Made by a program: the position numbers and the translations under genes. Below, in pieces: positions 13,995 through 22,531 of a DNA stretch of 23,814 nucleotides; the first letter of the stretch is position 1, and each line of letters opens with the position of its first letter. This DNA is from Patescibacteria group bacterium UBA661 (GTDB lineage Bacteria; Patescibacteriota; Minisyncoccia; Phycocordibacterales; UBA918). Under the pieces are notes generated by a model. It was not told where the DNA came from. It did not search any database and was given only the letters and a program-made list of their open reading frames with translations. The DNA is taken from NCBI GenBank assembly GCA_002299465.1, contig DBNX01000030.1, positions 1-23,814 of the forward strand, given 5' to 3'.

Positions 13995-15836
13995 ATGAAA
14001 CCAATCCGTACCATTTTTGAAAAAATTGCCTTGTTCACTTTCGTGTTATTCTTCGCCTTTGTCGCCCTCTACACTCCCCAAATTCATACCCCTAAAGCGG
14101 TCGATGCTTGGCGGGCTACGGAACCAACCCAAATATTAAACAACATTGTTCTCGCTGCTCAAAGAGGTATACAACAGACTAGTGCTATAGCCAACACAAT
14201 AACCTCAGCCATGACCGGTCTCTTGCAAAAGAAGGAATTTGTACTCGATGGTCTTGCCTGGTCCTTGGCCAAGACGACTGTTTCACAAATGACATCCAGC
14301 ATCATTAACTGGGTTAATTCTGGTTTTCAGGGCAGCCCAGCTTTTGTTACTAATTTACAACAAACTCTGACGCAGGCATCGGATCGTGCTTTTGACTCTT
14401 ACTTACGCCAACTCGATAGCCCGCTTTCTTTCGTCTGCGACCCCTTCAAACTGGATGTTCGCATAGCGCTAGCCCACTACTACGAAAATATACGCACGTC
14501 TTCCGCTGGCGGTGGTGGAAGCGGGGTGAGCGGCAGACCAGCTCCGACTTCCTGCAATTTAAGTGGGGCCGTTTACGATCTTGAGAGTTTTATCGACGGC
14601 TCCCGTGCTTTCACTGACTCAGTTCCAAGTAGTATCCCTGGCTTGAATAAGACTGGTTGGGACACTTGGCTACAAGTAACAACCAATCCTGAAAAATACA
14701 CCCCCCAAGGCAGCTTTCTTGAAGCTCAAGCTCAGGCCGATGCTCTTACTCTAGAGGCCAGAAATGAACAGTTGGCAGAAATTAATTTTGGTGATGGCTT
14801 CCTTTCTGCTAAAGTCTGTGAGTTTGTCGAGAGTCCGTATGGCCCCAATGAAAACTGCAGCATCACCACGCCTGGTAAGGTAATCAACGAGGCTCTGACT
14901 TTCCAAACTTCTGCCGGAACCCGTTCTTTAATTGAAGCAGACGAGTTTAACGAAATACTAGGAGCTTTATTTGCTGAACTCGCACAACAAGCCATTACTG
15001 GTTCGGCTGGACTACTCGGACTTTCTCCAGGTACTGGCTTCACTCGACCTATTGGCGGTACTCCTTTTACCGATCGACTAACAGCCGAACTCATGACAAC
15101 CGACCCAGCTGTACTTAGGACGAACATTACCAGTGCTCTTGCTACCGAACAACGTTATCTTAACGAGGCCAACATCTTTCTTACCCGCCTTACCGATTAT
15201 TCAAACGATGCAAATAACCCACCTGGACCACGTAACGCCGCCGGCGCTGCGGCCCTTGGAATCAGTTCTTTAATTCCAACAATAAACAACAATATTGCTA
15301 ATCTAAACGCCTTAGCCGCAAATATAAACGCCGCCGCTGGTGACCCAATCGCAATCCAAGACATAGCAACTAGGCTATCAGCAATACCAACCCACAACGA
15401 TTCGGTGGTAGATGGTCAAATTAATTTCTGGAATAGTTTGCTACAGCAACAAACTACTGGAGCGACCGGTCCCGTAGTAGGCACTATTAACGAAAGCACT
15501 CTTCGTAACAGCTTAACAAGCGCGCGAGCAATTGAACAACAACTTCTTAATGATGCCAACAGCTTTCTCCCTCGTCTTCGAACACACGCCGCTGACCCCA
15601 CTCAAGATGCTACTTCTCGTAATAATGCCACGACAGCCGCTGATGATATTCAAAATAGGCTACTTCCTAGAATAAGCAGCAACATCCTTGAGCTAGATAA
15701 TCTTATATCGGAATTAAATCTAGCCAATAACAACCAAACTATGCTCCAAAATATATCTAACACCTTCCTCTCGTTGCCTATACACACCTCAACTGAGGCT
15801 GGGACACTGGTGGATTCCTGGTCTAGAATCATATAA
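13995..15836 (+). CDS. Secreted Cys-containing T4SS-associated protein with duplicated C-terminal domain
   Basis: 613 residues. An N-terminal hydrophobic segment (about 10-27) acts as signal peptide or anchor. The exported part has four cysteines (148, 187, 275, 288) that may form two disulfides, in contexts I recall from an unnamed Parcubacteria family next to VirB6-like genes (SFVCDPF, WDTWLQVTTNP, GDGFLSAKVCEF). Residues about 373-486 and 502-613 are two diverged copies of one helical domain (LRTNITSALATEQRYLNEAN versus LRNSLTSARAIEQQLLNDAN). The position directly before the VirB6-like gene resembles where pilus-tip or VirB5-like proteins are found, but I see no real VirB5 similarity. Function unknown; a surface or adhesion part of the secretion apparatus is inferred. 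Confidence 0.85.
   Translation: MKPIRTIFEKIALFTFVLFFAFVALYTPQIHTPKAVDAWRATEPTQILNNIVLAAQRGIQQTSAIANTITSAMTGLLQKKEFVLDGLAWSLAKTTVSQMTSSIINWVNSGFQGSPAFVTNLQQTLTQASDRAFDSYLRQLDSPLSFVCDPFKLDVRIALAHYYENIRTSSAGGGGSGVSGRPAPTSCNLSGAVYDLESFIDGSRAFTDSVPSSIPGLNKTGWDTWLQVTTNPEKYTPQGSFLEAQAQADALTLEARNEQLAEINFGDGFLSAKVCEFVESPYGPNENCSITTPGKVINEALTFQTSAGTRSLIEADEFNEILGALFAELAQQAITGSAGLLGLSPGTGFTRPIGGTPFTDRLTAELMTTDPAVLRTNITSALATEQRYLNEANIFLTRLTDYSNDANNPPGPRNAAGAAALGISSLIPTINNNIANLNALAANINAAAGDPIAIQDIATRLSAIPTHNDSVVDGQINFWNSLLQQQTTGATGPVVGTINESTLRNSLTSARAIEQQLLNDANSFLPRLRTHAADPTQDATSRNNATTAADDIQNRLLPRISSNILELDNLISELNLANNNQTMLQNISNTFLSLPIHTSTEAGTLVDSWSRII
15108..15833 (+). repeat. Tandem coding duplication of a domain of about 110 residues
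   Basis: Codons 372-486 and 501-613 of the 13995 gene encode similar helical domains, offset by 129 residues. The match is clear in protein (both have LR-x3-TSA-x-A-x-EQ, LN-[DE]-AN-x-FL-x-RL and a closing IPTH/LPIH segment) but weak in DNA, so the duplication is old. Confidence 0.75.
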
Positions 15837-15851
15837 TTAACCAACAAAACA

Positions 15852-17912
15852 ATGACTGCTTTGCGTGTAATACAAACCAAACAAAAAACCATCCTGGCGG
15901 TTGCGCTGCTGTCGTTGTTGGTATTGACCATTCCTAGCAACGTGGCCTCTGCCTCAATCCTAAATGGGATATTGATGCAGGTAGTAAATGTTCTCTTTGG
16001 TTGGATGGTGTGGTTTGGCGGAATGCTTCTTGACTATGCTGTCAACACTATGGTTATTGGTTTCGGCGGAATCTACACGGGTCCGACAGGACTTGGTTAC
16101 ACGATCGATCGCCTGTGGGTTATGGTGCGGGACATCTTTAATCTCGGCTTTATTTTTGGACTGGTTTTTATTGGTCTAAAGATGATCTTTGACAGCAATA
16201 ATCCTAGCACCAAACGTAATTTAATCACTCTTATCATCGCCGCTCTCCTTGTCAATTTCAGTTTACTAATTACGAAAGTAATCATTGACTTCGCAAACGT
16301 TGCAGCTGAACAAATTGCTCTAGGCTTTCCTACAGTTAACGGTCAGGTGCAGATATCTGGTTCCTTTATGCAGCTACTGGGGCTCAATAACATCTGGAAT
16401 CTGGGGGGTAACATAGAAAATATGAGGACCATGAGCGGAGGAGCAGGGCTCGGCTTCATTTTCGGCTCAATGTTTCTCTACATAATTGCCGCTTTTGTGT
16501 TTATTGCCGGCGCCTTGCTTCTTATCATTCGCTTTGTTGCCCTCAACCTGTATATGCTTTTCTCTCCCCTAATGTTCCTCGGGTGGGTATTTCCCTCTCT
16601 CGCCAACATAACTAGCCAATATTGGACAGGTTTTCTCAGTCGAGCGTTTGTGGCACCAGTCTATCTTCTGATGCTTTATTTTTCTCATCAAATATTGTCT
16701 ACTTTTTCCCTCACCGGGGGACAACACCCCGGCATGCAGAGTATCTTTGGTCCGGGTGGGGGGGCTACCTTTGTTCAAGTAATACCGCCCTTTGTACTCA
16801 CTGCCATCTTTCTCGTTGCTTCGATTATCATGGCTCAGAAATTAAGCAGCGTTGGGGCGGGAGCTGTAGGTTCGCTACAAGATAAAATGGTGTCTAAGGT
16901 GCGGAGTGGTGTTAAAAAAGGTTTTGTTACTGGGCTCGCGGTTGGAACTTACTTACCGCGGGCGGCTGGTCGGGCCGCTGGTCGTGGAGTAGCCGGAGCC
17001 GCTCGCAACCGAGTGAATACCCTTGGTGAGTGGTCGCGTAAGAAATTCGAAAATTATCAAACAAAGACACCTGCGGCTGGTGCTGGTATCATCTCTAGAG
17101 CGGCGAGCTCTCTAGCAAAAACAAATTATGTTGATCGCCGCGCTCAAGCCGCCTTTAAGTCAATGGAAGAGGCTCAGCTTGGTACCGGTACCACCAAGCA
17201 AGCTGAGGAAAAATATGGGCGAGGTGTACAAGCTCGTATTGCCCAAACTACTGCTGAAAATCAGCGTGCCGAGGACTTCACAGCTGGCCTAGAAACTCTA
17301 GACGAGGCTATGTCAGGTACCACAAAAACAGCTGAAGACATTACCAAGGCTATTGAAAATATGGGTAAAGCGATGAAGAATATGACTCTTTCTGAGAAAG
17401 AAAACCTTGGGTTTGATAAACTTACCAATACTCATGTGGCTGCTCATCTTAGTGATTCTGATTTGGAACACTTTGAAAAATCTGGTGCTTATAGCGCCCA
17501 GCAGATTAAACTAATGAAAGATGCTCGAAAGGAGGCACGGGTGTCTATCGCTCAAGCCGGCAGCACCGTTGCCACCAAGTCAACAATCGGGGGAAGAACA
17601 ACATACACACCAGTTGATGCCACAGTAACGAAGCCGCGTGAGGATATGATGAGGCAAAACGTGAAGGAGGCTGGTAAATTGCCAGTTGAGGTGTTTACAG
17701 AACCAAACATGGCTGAACATATAACTCCACAAGCTTTGGAGGAGCGTTTGCGAAATGGTGGTGTTTCAGATGTAGACCAGGCTACTATTGTCAGGAACTT
17801 AAATAGATATCTGACAGGTCTTCCTTTGAGTTCTGGTAAGAGAGCTGCTTGGGCTAACTGGAGAGACAAAAACACTTACGGAATTGGTTTTGGTCTAGAT
17901 CCTTTAATTTAG
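15852..17912 (+). CDS. VirB6/TrbL-like type IV secretion channel protein
   Basis: 686 residues. An N-terminal signal-like segment (13-34) is followed by an integral membrane part with spans near 38-68, 94-113, 122-146, 199-229, 231-250, 263-283 and 308-328. Several spans are Gly-rich, as in VirB6/TrbL. The remaining half (about 340-686) is hydrophilic and rich in Ala, Lys and Glu, with helical low-complexity stretches, and should lie in the cytoplasm or the channel mouth. VirB6 proteins form the inner-membrane pore with VirB4. It follows the 13995 gene by 15 bases and precedes the 17920 gene by 7. The long tail is unlike short VirB6 proteins and may be where the ATPases or the substrate dock. 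Family assignment rests on topology and context. Confidence 0.8.
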   Translation: MTALRVIQTKQKTILAVALLSLLVLTIPSNVASASILNGILMQVVNVLFGWMVWFGGMLLDYAVNTMVIGFGGIYTGPTGLGYTIDRLWVMVRDIFNLGFIFGLVFIGLKMIFDSNNPSTKRNLITLIIAALLVNFSLLITKVIIDFANVAAEQIALGFPTVNGQVQISGSFMQLLGLNNIWNLGGNIENMRTMSGGAGLGFIFGSMFLYIIAAFVFIAGALLLIIRFVALNLYMLFSPLMFLGWVFPSLANITSQYWTGFLSRAFVAPVYLLMLYFSHQILSTFSLTGGQHPGMQSIFGPGGGATFVQVIPPFVLTAIFLVASIIMAQKLSSVGAGAVGSLQDKMVSKVRSGVKKGFVTGLAVGTYLPRAAGRAAGRGVAGAARNRVNTLGEWSRKKFENYQTKTPAAGAGIISRAASSLAKTNYVDRRAQAAFKSMEEAQLGTGTTKQAEEKYGRGVQARIAQTTAENQRAEDFTAGLETLDEAMSGTTKTAEDITKAIENMGKAMKNMTLSEKENLGFDKLTNTHVAAHLSDSDLEHFEKSGAYSAQQIKLMKDARKEARVSIAQAGSTVATKSTIGGRTTYTPVDATVTKPREDMMRQNVKEAGKLPVEVFTEPNMAEHITPQALEERLRNGGVSDVDQATIVRNLNRYLTGLPLSSGKRAAWANWRDKNTYGIGFGLDPLI

Positions 17913-17919
17913 TGAAACT

Positions 17920-18513
17920 ATGCCAATTACCTACGACTGGGAAAAATTCCAAACCGCTTATGCGCAAGCCAATGAGTTTGTTAAAGCTCTTGTTGACTCC
18001 ACGGTTATACCGCAGTGTGTGCAGAAAATTATCTCTGAGTACTCTATACCTCCAGAACTACAGCCTGAAATTATCGTCTTAACTACCAACAAAATCCTTG
18101 GTCTTTCTGACGAAACCGAGACCTTAAATTTCCTCCTCTCAAAACAACTCCCCCTAGCTCAAGCGCAGGCGATAGTGACAGCACTTGATTCTTGTTTGTT
18201 TGAGTACTCAGACGCCCAGCGTCAGAGTGCCGAAGTGGAGCTGGCAGAAAAAAAACTAGACTCTCTTTCTATTTCGCCTGTCCGCACCATAGCCAGCGAC
18301 AAAGCCACTTACTCTGCCCCCTCCGAGCCAGTCTACTCTTCCACTCAAGCGGCTATTCTGCGCGAAGGTAGGGGAGAACCAGTATCACCGCTTCCGCCGC
18401 CGCCCCGACCCCCAGCACCCACACCCCAGCCGCCCACACCGCCAATTTACCAAGCTCCGTCACCACCCATTCCACCAACACAAACCAGATCTGTCCGTTG
18501 GGAGACTGAGTAA
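17920..18513 (+). CDS. Small soluble protein with Pro-rich tail, T4SS-associated, unknown
   Basis: 197 residues, no signal peptide and no membrane span. Residues 1-115 look helical and globular. Residues 140-190 form a Pro-rich tail, suited to binding partners or acting as a flexible tether. I do not recognise the family. It follows the VirB6-like gene by 7 bases and is the last gene of the first unit; a terminator starts at its stop codon. A cytoplasmic adaptor of the channel is possible, but this is inference from position only. Confidence 0.75.
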   Translation: MPITYDWEKFQTAYAQANEFVKALVDSTVIPQCVQKIISEYSIPPELQPEIIVLTTNKILGLSDETETLNFLLSKQLPLAQAQAIVTALDSCLFEYSDAQRQSAEVELAEKKLDSLSISPVRTIASDKATYSAPSEPVYSSTQAAILREGRGEPVSPLPPPPRPPAPTPQPPTPPIYQAPSPPIPPTQTRSVRWETE

Positions 18514-18551
18514 AAACACACCCCTATCAATTCCAGATAGGGGTGTGTTTT
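18513..18551 (+). terminator. Intrinsic terminator of the first T4SS-like unit
   Basis: A perfect 15-bp stem, left arm 18513-18527 and right arm 18537-18551, with a 9-base loop. The right arm ends in TTTT. It overlaps the last base of the stop codon of the Pro-rich gene. Confidence 0.88.
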
Positions 18552-18563
18552 AGAATGTTGTGT

Positions 18564-18611
18564 GTGCTATCTCTGCGGTTGTGCTCGAAGAGCACAACCG
18601 CAGAGATACAC
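18564..18611. repeat. Long near-perfect hairpin after the terminator
   Basis: A perfect 19-bp stem (18568-18586 with 18590-18608) closes over GAA. It is extended by GTG (18564-18566) pairing with CAC (18609-18611) across one bulged C. No true T-run follows (CTCTTTTATT on the right). It lies between two oppositely important signals: the terminator of one unit and the promoter of the next, 106 bases away. Confidence 0.75.
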
Positions 18612-18716
18612 TCTTTTATTAATTCAGCTTCTATTGACTCGTCTTAAAAAAACAAACGCCCCATCTCTCTTGTGGATAGCTCTTGATTTATCCAGGACGC
18701 TAACGCCTTCAGTGTG

Positions 18717-18722
18717 TATAAT
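18717..18722 (+). promoter_or_regulatory. -10 box of the PrgI-TraC-VirB4 unit, leaderless start
   Basis: A perfect TATAAT with 6 bases (AGGCGT) before the ATG at 18729, so the transcript should begin at the start codon. An in-frame GTG at 18714 overlaps the box and is unlikely to be used. Confidence 0.65.
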
Positions 18723-18728
18723 AGGCGT

Positions 18729-19148
18729 ATGCGTTTTGAAGTTCCTCAGTTCATAGATATCGAAGATAAAATATTTGGGCCCTTAACTTGGCGTCAGTTT
18801 CTTTACCTGGGTGGTGGACTGGGGATATTAGTTACTTCATTCTTAACTTTTGGCTTTCTTGGTGGCGTACTAATTGGTTTACCGCTGGGACTCCTCGGTG
18901 GCGCCCTGGCTTTCTATCCAGTAAACAATCGCCCTTTTTCTTTTTTTCTGGAAGCAATTATCAACTACACAAAAAGTGTCAAGTTCTACATCTGGCAACA
19001 AAAACGCGATGTCGTCTACAAAAGCAACAAAAAATTGCTTTTGGAAAAAACCAAAGAACTCCCTAGCGCAAAAATGTCCATCGACACCCAAACCACCATG
19101 CCTCTAGCTCGCCGTTTGGAGCTAGAGGCTATGCAAAAAACTGAGTAA
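18729..19148 (+). CDS. PrgI-family T4SS membrane protein
   Basis: 139 residues. The N terminus, PQFIDIEDKIFGPLTWRQFLYL (6-27), is typical of PrgI-like proteins of Gram-positive and CPR type IV systems. Two adjacent membrane spans follow (about 24-43 and 45-63), then an amphipathic stretch and a charged C-terminal tail (about 90-139). PrgI-type proteins (TcpE/VirB3-like position) are small inner-membrane parts that work with the VirB4 ATPase. The TraC-like and VirB4 genes follow at once. I chose ATG 18729 over GTG 18714 because the latter lies on the TATAAT box. Confidence 0.88.
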   Translation: MRFEVPQFIDIEDKIFGPLTWRQFLYLGGGLGILVTSFLTFGFLGGVLIGLPLGLLGGALAFYPVNNRPFSFFLEAIINYTKSVKFYIWQQKRDVVYKSNKKLLLEKTKELPSAKMSIDTQTTMPLARRLELEAMQKTE

Positions 19149-19158
19149 ATAAAATCAT

Positions 19159-19803
19159 ATGCCCAAAAAAACCTCAGCCGCTACCCAAGAATTTGTCACC
19201 ATCAAAGATATTAGAGATGGGGTAATTATTCTTAAGGGTGGTCAGCTCTGTTCAATTCTTTTAGCTTCCTCTGTAAACTTCGCCCTAAAATCCACCGACG
19301 AGCAGGAGGCTATCTTGCAACAATTTCAAACTTTTATTAACACCCTGGATTTTTCCCTACAAATCTACGTGCAATCACGCCGCCTTAACATCGAGCCCTA
19401 CCTACAAATCCTAGCCACTCGTGAAGCCAATCAGGATAATGATTTAATGCGTGTACAGTTGCGCGAATACATAGAATTCATCCGCACTTTTAACGCGGAG
19501 GTAGATATTATGAGCAAAAATTTCTACGTGGTAGTACCCTATTCTCCCACGCCCGTAAATATTACTCGCGGCATAACCTCACTTTTTACCGGCTCCACCA
19601 AAGCCACCAACACCCTCCCTGCCGAGCAACAATTTGAAGAAAATCGCACCCAATTAGAGCAACGGGTTGCCCTTGTTACCAGCGGCTTATCAAGTGCTGG
19701 CGTGCGTACTGTTCAGCTCAAAGAAGCTGATTTGGTTGAGCTTTTTTATCACATCTATAACCCAATGGACGCTGTTGGTAATGCCCCCACGCGTACCAAT
19801 TAA
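19159..19803 (+). CDS. TraC-like N-terminal half of a split VirB4
   Basis: 214 residues. The segment FVTIKDIRDGVIILKGGQLCSILLAS and the following helices with VQSRRLNIEPYLQIL (about residues 12-90) match the TraC-like domain that forms the N terminus of VirB4/TraC ATPases. No Walker motif is present. The next gene, 9 bases downstream, encodes the ATPase. In most VirB4 proteins the two parts are one chain. Here they are separate proteins, an arrangement I recall from other CPR genomes. Likely role: membrane-proximal part that connects PrgI/VirB6 to the ATPase. Confidence 0.82.
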   Translation: MPKKTSAATQEFVTIKDIRDGVIILKGGQLCSILLASSVNFALKSTDEQEAILQQFQTFINTLDFSLQIYVQSRRLNIEPYLQILATREANQDNDLMRVQLREYIEFIRTFNAEVDIMSKNFYVVVPYSPTPVNITRGITSLFTGSTKATNTLPAEQQFEENRTQLEQRVALVTSGLSSAGVRTVQLKEADLVELFYHIYNPMDAVGNAPTRTN

Positions 19804-19812
19804 ACTTACACT

Positions 19813-21600
19813 ATGGGATTCTTTGACTCACTTACCGCCGGCAAAAAAAACAGCGACCTCAGCGACGAGCTGATGACGCTAATTGATGTGATATCGCCCG
19901 CCGCCATTGACATCACCCCCCGCAGTCTTAATTTAAGCGGAATCCATTCGCGCACTATGTATGCCGTAGCTTATCCGCGCTACCTCACCGAAGGTTGGTT
20001 GGAGTCGGTGATAAATATGGAAAAAGAATTAGATGTCGCCATTTATATTCACCCCATCGACACCGCTGAGACTCTTAAAAAATTCCAAAAGAAAGTAGCT
20101 GAGGTGCAAAGCCAAATTAATATCAAAGAAGAACGCGGGGAAGTGCGTGACCCCCAACTAGAGGCCGCTTTCCGCAACCTGGAAGAACTTCGTGACAAAC
20201 TGATGCAGGCCGAGGAAAAATTATTTAGCGTTGGTCTGTACATCACTGTTTATGGTAAGGATGAAAGTGAGATTACTAAATTAGAAAGCACCATTAAGGG
20301 AATGTTGGATGCTAAACTCGTTTATGTAAAGCCGGCTTTGTTTCAACAAGAACAAGGTATTCGCAGTGTGTTGCCGACTGGTCAAGATGAGTTGCTGGTT
20401 CACAGTAAGTTCAACTCGGAGCCGCTCTCCAGTTTCTTTCCTTTTACGTCTTTCGATCTCACTTCCGATACCGGTATTCTTTATGGGATTAACCGCCACA
20501 ATTCTTCCTTGGTATTATTTGACCGCTTTACCCTTACCAACTACAACTCCGTAACTTTTGCCACCTCGGGCGCTGGTAAATCCTACGGCTTAAAACTAGA
20601 AATTTTACGGTCGCTGATGTTTGGTACGGAGGTTATCGTTCTTGACCCAGAACGAGAGTATGAGTATCTAGCCGAAGCCACGGGTGGTAGATTTTTCAAC
20701 ATCTCTCTTTCCTCCGACCACCACATTAATCCTTTTGATTTACCACCCCCCCAGGCTGATGAAAACCCTCGCGATATTCTACGAACTCATATCATCGGAC
20801 TGATTGGCTTATTCCGACTAATGCTTGGTGGGCTTACCCCAGAAGAAGAAACTGTCCTTGACCTCGCTATCCAAGAAACCTACGCCCTTAAGGATATTAG
20901 TGGCGATACTGATTTTTCCGCTCAAGAACCACCTCTCCTCACCGACTTTGAAATGGTGCTGGCGGGTATGGATGGTAGCACCTCCTTGATTGTTCGGTTG
21001 CAAAAATACACCTCAGGCACTTGGGCAGGCTTTATGAACAAGCCCACCAACGTCGATATCAACCAAAAGTTTGTGGTGTTTTCCTTGCGTGATATGGAAG
21101 ACGAGCTTAAGACTATCGCCATGTACATCATCACCAACTTTATTTGGGGAGCGGTACGGCGACGTATGGTCAAGCGATTATTAGTTATAGACGAAGCGTG
21201 GTGGATGATGAAATCAGAAGACACCGCTTCTTTTCTCTTCAGTCTAGCTAAACGCGGTCGTAAGTACTATCTTGGCATTGCCACCATCACTCAGGATGTG
21301 GATGACTTTCTGCGGTCTCCTTTTGGTATACCAATGATCACCAACTCCTCCATCCAATTTCTAATGAAACAATCTCCCACCGCCATTGATAATATTCAAA
21401 AAACTTTTAACCTGACTGATCAAGAAAAGTATCTACTGTTGGAATCGGGAGTGGGGGAGGGAATTTTCTTCGTCGGTCTAAAACATGTGGCAATTAAAGT
21501 CATCGCTTCCTATACTGAGGATCAGATTATCACCTCCGACCCTTCACAACTTATGCAAATTCAACAAGCCCGGGCGGAACTCCAGGCTTCTCGTGGTTAG
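19813..21600 (+). CDS. virB4: VirB4/TraC-type conjugation ATPase
   Basis: 595 residues. The region 1-215 holds a further VirB4-type N-terminal part with a predicted coiled coil near 85-137. The P-loop ATPase domain (about 215-575) has Walker A TSGAGKS at 251-257, LDPEREYE (278-285) as usual after the first strand, Walker B LLVIDEAWWMM (456-466), and a motif with TQDVDDFL shortly after. No membrane span is seen. VirB4 hexamers energise type IV secretion and pilus assembly at the inner membrane. All ATPase motifs are intact, so an active motor is expected. It is preceded by the TraC-like half and followed after 19 bases by a coiled-coil membrane protein with its own putative promoter. Confidence 0.95.
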   Translation: MGFFDSLTAGKKNSDLSDELMTLIDVISPAAIDITPRSLNLSGIHSRTMYAVAYPRYLTEGWLESVINMEKELDVAIYIHPIDTAETLKKFQKKVAEVQSQINIKEERGEVRDPQLEAAFRNLEELRDKLMQAEEKLFSVGLYITVYGKDESEITKLESTIKGMLDAKLVYVKPALFQQEQGIRSVLPTGQDELLVHSKFNSEPLSSFFPFTSFDLTSDTGILYGINRHNSSLVLFDRFTLTNYNSVTFATSGAGKSYGLKLEILRSLMFGTEVIVLDPEREYEYLAEATGGRFFNISLSSDHHINPFDLPPPQADENPRDILRTHIIGLIGLFRLMLGGLTPEEETVLDLAIQETYALKDISGDTDFSAQEPPLLTDFEMVLAGMDGSTSLIVRLQKYTSGTWAGFMNKPTNVDINQKFVVFSLRDMEDELKTIAMYIITNFIWGAVRRRMVKRLLVIDEAWWMMKSEDTASFLFSLAKRGRKYYLGIATITQDVDDFLRSPFGIPMITNSSIQFLMKQSPTAIDNIQKTFNLTDQEKYLLLESGVGEGIFFVGLKHVAIKVIASYTEDQIITSDPSQLMQIQQARAELQASRG

Positions 21601-21604
21601 CTAA

Positions 21605-21613
21605 TGTTACAAT
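21605..21613 (+). promoter_or_regulatory. Extended -10 box inside the T4SS block, leaderless
   Basis: TGT followed by TACAAT (21608-21613), 6 bases before the ATG at 21620. It lies within a short palindrome (AGCTAAT 21599-21605 and ATTAGCT 21612-21618), which could be an operator or weak hairpin. Confidence 0.45.
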
Positions 21614-21619
21614 TAGCTT

Positions 21620-22474
21620 ATGGCAACGCCTCAGCAAAAAGATTTCCCGGAACGACCCGGTTCTCTGCGCAGGAAACGTCTGGCGGATTTCTCTTATCTG
21701 AATGAGGCAGAGACTGATGATTACCACGCCCCGACACACGAACAATACCAAAAAACTGCCTATCAGGATAAAATGCTACAACCGACTGGGGTTGGTGGCG
21801 AACCTAATACTCGACCTACTTTACAAGCCAGAAGAGAGGAAAAAATTGCCCGAGCCGAAAAACTGAATAACGATGCTCAACAGCAACAAAGTCAACAGAT
21901 CAATAGAATTAATTTGTTGCAACGCCGCCGCGCCCTAATGCAAAAGCAAATTCAAGCAAAAAAAACTCTTAAAGAACATACTGGTCGAGCAAAGGCTACG
22001 CAGGTGAATATTATGGCGTTTGCTTGGATGACTAAATTATGGTTATTTTTTCAAATACCTCTAGCCATCATCTCTATTGTTGTTCTGGGAGTTGTGGGTT
22101 TTATTGATAACGTAATAACCCATAACCCCAACGAAGAAGCTGGTTGGTTCTCGCGTAGTGTAAGCTGGGTTGTTTCTAATATCTCAAGAGGTGCTTTAGC
22201 GATTATAGAAAGGGCGACTGGTATTGGTCTGGCCGACATCGCCTTGCCTTTGTATATGATTGCTTTTGTTTTAATTTTAGGAATTGGCGCCCTTTCTTTA
22301 CTGGCTCTGTATTTGCAATACACTCTTAGCTTACTAAAACCGTTCTCTGGTGAAGGAGCTGGTTTAAAAATAGGACTATTTTTATTAGCAATAATCGGGT
22401 ACGCCACGCCTTTTGCTAATCTTCTCCCTTGGGCTTTTCTTTGGATGTTTGCTGTTTGGCGATATCCACGCTAA
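21620..22474 (+). CDS. Coiled-coil, multi-span membrane protein, T4SS-associated, unknown
   Basis: 284 residues. A hydrophilic N-terminal half with a Gln/Arg/Lys-rich likely coiled coil (about 68-122) is followed by membrane spans near 140-162, 209-234 and 250-280 (the last may be two). No signal peptide, so the N-terminal half is probably cytoplasmic. I do not recognise a named family. It sits between the VirB4 ATPase and the secreted Ig-like protein, so it may be an inner-membrane part that contacts the ATPase through its coiled coil. That function is inferred from position only. Confidence 0.82.
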   Translation: MATPQQKDFPERPGSLRRKRLADFSYLNEAETDDYHAPTHEQYQKTAYQDKMLQPTGVGGEPNTRPTLQARREEKIARAEKLNNDAQQQQSQQINRINLLQRRRALMQKQIQAKKTLKEHTGRAKATQVNIMAFAWMTKLWLFFQIPLAIISIVVLGVVGFIDNVITHNPNEEAGWFSRSVSWVVSNISRGALAIIERATGIGLADIALPLYMIAFVLILGIGALSLLALYLQYTLSLLKPFSGEGAGLKIGLFLLAIIGYATPFANLLPWAFLWMFAVWRYPR

Positions 22475-22508
22475 AAACGCACATCTAGTCATCTGAGCAA
22501 TAAAAATC

Positions 22509-22517
22509 TGTTAGAAT
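22509..22517 (+). promoter_or_regulatory. Extended -10 box before the Ig-like gene
   Basis: TGT followed by TAGAAT (22512-22517), with 14 bases to the ATG at 22532, predicting a leader of about 8 bases. Confidence 0.4.
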
Positions 22518-22531
22518 AAACAAAGTAACTT

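Noticed and set aside
17528..17670. Two AAGGAGG sites in the VirB6-like tail, one 5 bases before an in-frame GTG (17541), as internal translation starts
   Set aside because: Both arise from Lys-Glu-Ala codons (AAG GAG GC) and real starts in this window do not use SD sites, so internal initiation is unlikely.
18562..18756. Small Cys-rich open frame across the long hairpin
   Set aside because: It is formed by the hairpin and the PrgI promoter region, runs into the prgI-like gene in another frame and resembles no protein.
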